Shown one piece after another: positions 63,180-64,000 of a stretch of DNA of 64,000 nucleotides. A program made the position numbers and the translations under genes. The stretch lies in NCBI GenBank assembly GCA_963841635.1, contig CAWJDO010000002.1, positions 5,270,001 to 5,334,000 on the forward strand, in the 5' to 3' direction. Position 1 is the stretch's first letter, and each line of letters starts with the position of its first letter. Under the pieces are notes generated by a model. The model ran no database searches and was not told the DNA's origin. It saw nothing but the letters and a program-made list of their open reading frames with translations. Source of the stretch: DASWZN01 sp963841635 (GTDB lineage: Bacteria > Acidobacteriota > Terriglobia > Bryobacterales > Bryobacteraceae).

Positions 63180-64000
63180 ATGATTCTGCTGGTTGGCTTC
63201 GATTCCGCCTGGACAGCCTGCAACTCGGGCGCAATCGCTGGGCTCATCCTGCCAGGCGGCGGGGCTTTCCGGGAAATCGGGCCGCCCCAAGTCGTCAACT
63301 ATTCCGAAGCTGAGCAGCTGATTCTCGATTGGCAGCGTCGGTTCCGGCCGAACCGCACCCTCGTCCTCCTCGACCAGCCCACAATTGTGACGAATTCAAC
63401 CGGACAGCGCCCTGTCGAGGGAATCGTGTCACCCTCGGTCAGCCTCCGCCTCGGCGGAATGCAGCCCGCCAGCCAGTCACGCGTTGAAATGTTCGGAGCC
63501 GCTGCGCCCGTTTGGGACTTCCTCCGTTGCTTCGGCGGTGCCGCCGACCCGCTCCGCATCACCGATGGCACCCAAGTCATCGAGACCTATCCCGTGTTGG
63601 CGCTGATTGCCCTTAGATGGCTCCAGAATGGCCGGGGCGTGTCTGGCATACTGCCGAAATACAATCCTCAGCGGACAAAAACGTTCTCGTCGGGCGACTG
63701 GAGATTTGTCTGTGAACGGGCCGCTGGGTTCTTCGCCTGCCACTCCACGCCCGGATTTGCTGAGTGGCTTTCGGAGGCCGCGCGAAAGACTGATCCGAAG
63801 AAAAGCGATCAAGACCGTCTCGACGCGTGCCTCTGTCTTCTCCTCGCCATCTGGTTGCAGCAGGGCCGTGAATGCCTCATGGTTGGGAACCTTGCAACCG
63901 GCTATATCGTCGTGCCGCACGATGCGGAGCTACTGAGGGAATTGGAGAGCCGGTGTATGAAGACAGGCCGCGCACCCAAGGACTGGCTGAGAGTCTTCCG
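63180..64000 (+). CDS. DUF429 (predicted RNase H-like nuclease) protein, 3' end off-window
   Basis: At least 273 aa from ATG 63180 (GGGGAAAAT upstream), still open at the window end. It begins MILLVGFDSAWTACNSGAIAG, the first Asp-containing strand of the RNase H-like DUF429 fold. LVLLDQPTIVTNSTGQRPVE is the second acidic strand, and IETYPVLALIAL with YNPQRTKTFSSGDW are family blocks. Acidic residues near the C-terminus (KKSDQDRLDACLCLLLA) complete the presumed active site. The function is predicted only; DUF429 genes are common in accessory regions. Confidence 0.85.
   Translation, partial: MILLVGFDSAWTACNSGAIAGLILPGGGAFREIGPPQVVNYSEAEQLILDWQRRFRPNRTLVLLDQPTIVTNSTGQRPVEGIVSPSVSLRLGGMQPASQSRVEMFGAAAPVWDFLRCFGGAADPLRITDGTQVIETYPVLALIALRWLQNGRGVSGILPKYNPQRTKTFSSGDWRFVCERAAGFFACHSTPGFAEWLSEAARKTDPKKSDQDRLDACLCLLLAIWLQQGRECLMVGNLATGYIVVPHDAELLRELESRCMKTGRAPKDWLRVF

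Noticed and set aside
1..64000. CRISPR arrays and rRNA genes
   Set aside because: No regularly spaced short repeats and no rRNA-like stretch were seen; the only tRNA signal is the partial tRNA-Lys at 13986-14031.

Overview
This is a GC-rich bacterial window. The large Oar-type outer-membrane receptor (CarboxypepD_reg plus TonB-dependent barrel with an LPLNGR plug motif), the adjoining ECF-like sigma/anti-sigma pair and the GC-rich palindromic intergenic repeats suggest an Acidobacteriota-like host (Bryobacterales/Solibacterales type). That taxonomy is inference from gene style; no rRNA or marker gene is present.

Layout. 1-5.4 kb: a nitrilase-family gene (5' end off-window) and a GNAT acetyltransferase that were neighbours until a 4,308-bp IS1595-family transposon (364-4671) inserted exactly at the nitrilase stop codon. 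The transposon carries a frameshifted fused restriction-modification gene and small passenger genes. 5.4-11.7 kb: a DUF481 outer-membrane protein, then a minus-strand operon MscS / large P-loop ATPase / MscS / DksA-like zinc-finger protein. 11.7-14.4 kb: an IS4-family (IS231-like) element in a GC-rich palindromic repeat, a 59-aa ORF, and a 46-bp tRNA-Lys 3' fragment that looks like an attachment site.

14.4-52 kb is a defence and DNA-repair island in three blocks. (i) A minus-strand TerB-domain / BrxD-like ATPase / Lhr-like helicase trio with the make-up of the Shango system. (ii) A divergent plus-strand operon: AddB-like nuclease, AddA/RecB-like helicase-nuclease, SbcD/YhaO-like phosphoesterase, SbcC/YhaN-like ATPase and a small coiled-coil protein. 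(iii) A BREX type 4-like locus mixed with phosphorothioation-type genes: HTH regulator, DUF4007, 1113-aa ATPase, PAPS-reductase-like BrxP, second DUF4007, 159-aa unknown, giant BrxC-like ATPase with three exact-length 228-aa repeats, PglZ, BrxL without a Lon domain, and a cysteine desulfurase. Facing it are a phosphorothioation-associated methyltransferase and a 167-aa unknown.

52-64 kb: two unknown genes with small neighbours, the Oar-like receptor, sigma and anti-sigma factors, a nucleoside-phosphorylase-like gene apparently starting at CTG, then a small accessory cluster (DUF4393/Abi-alpha, HNH endonuclease, membrane protein, DUF429 protein running off the window).

The most notable points are the sulfur-linked BREX hybrid with its repeat-expanded BrxC, the Shango-like module back-to-back with an AddAB+SbcCD-like cassette, the MscS-ATPase-MscS operon, and the IS1595 transposon with mirrored inward promoters in its termini.
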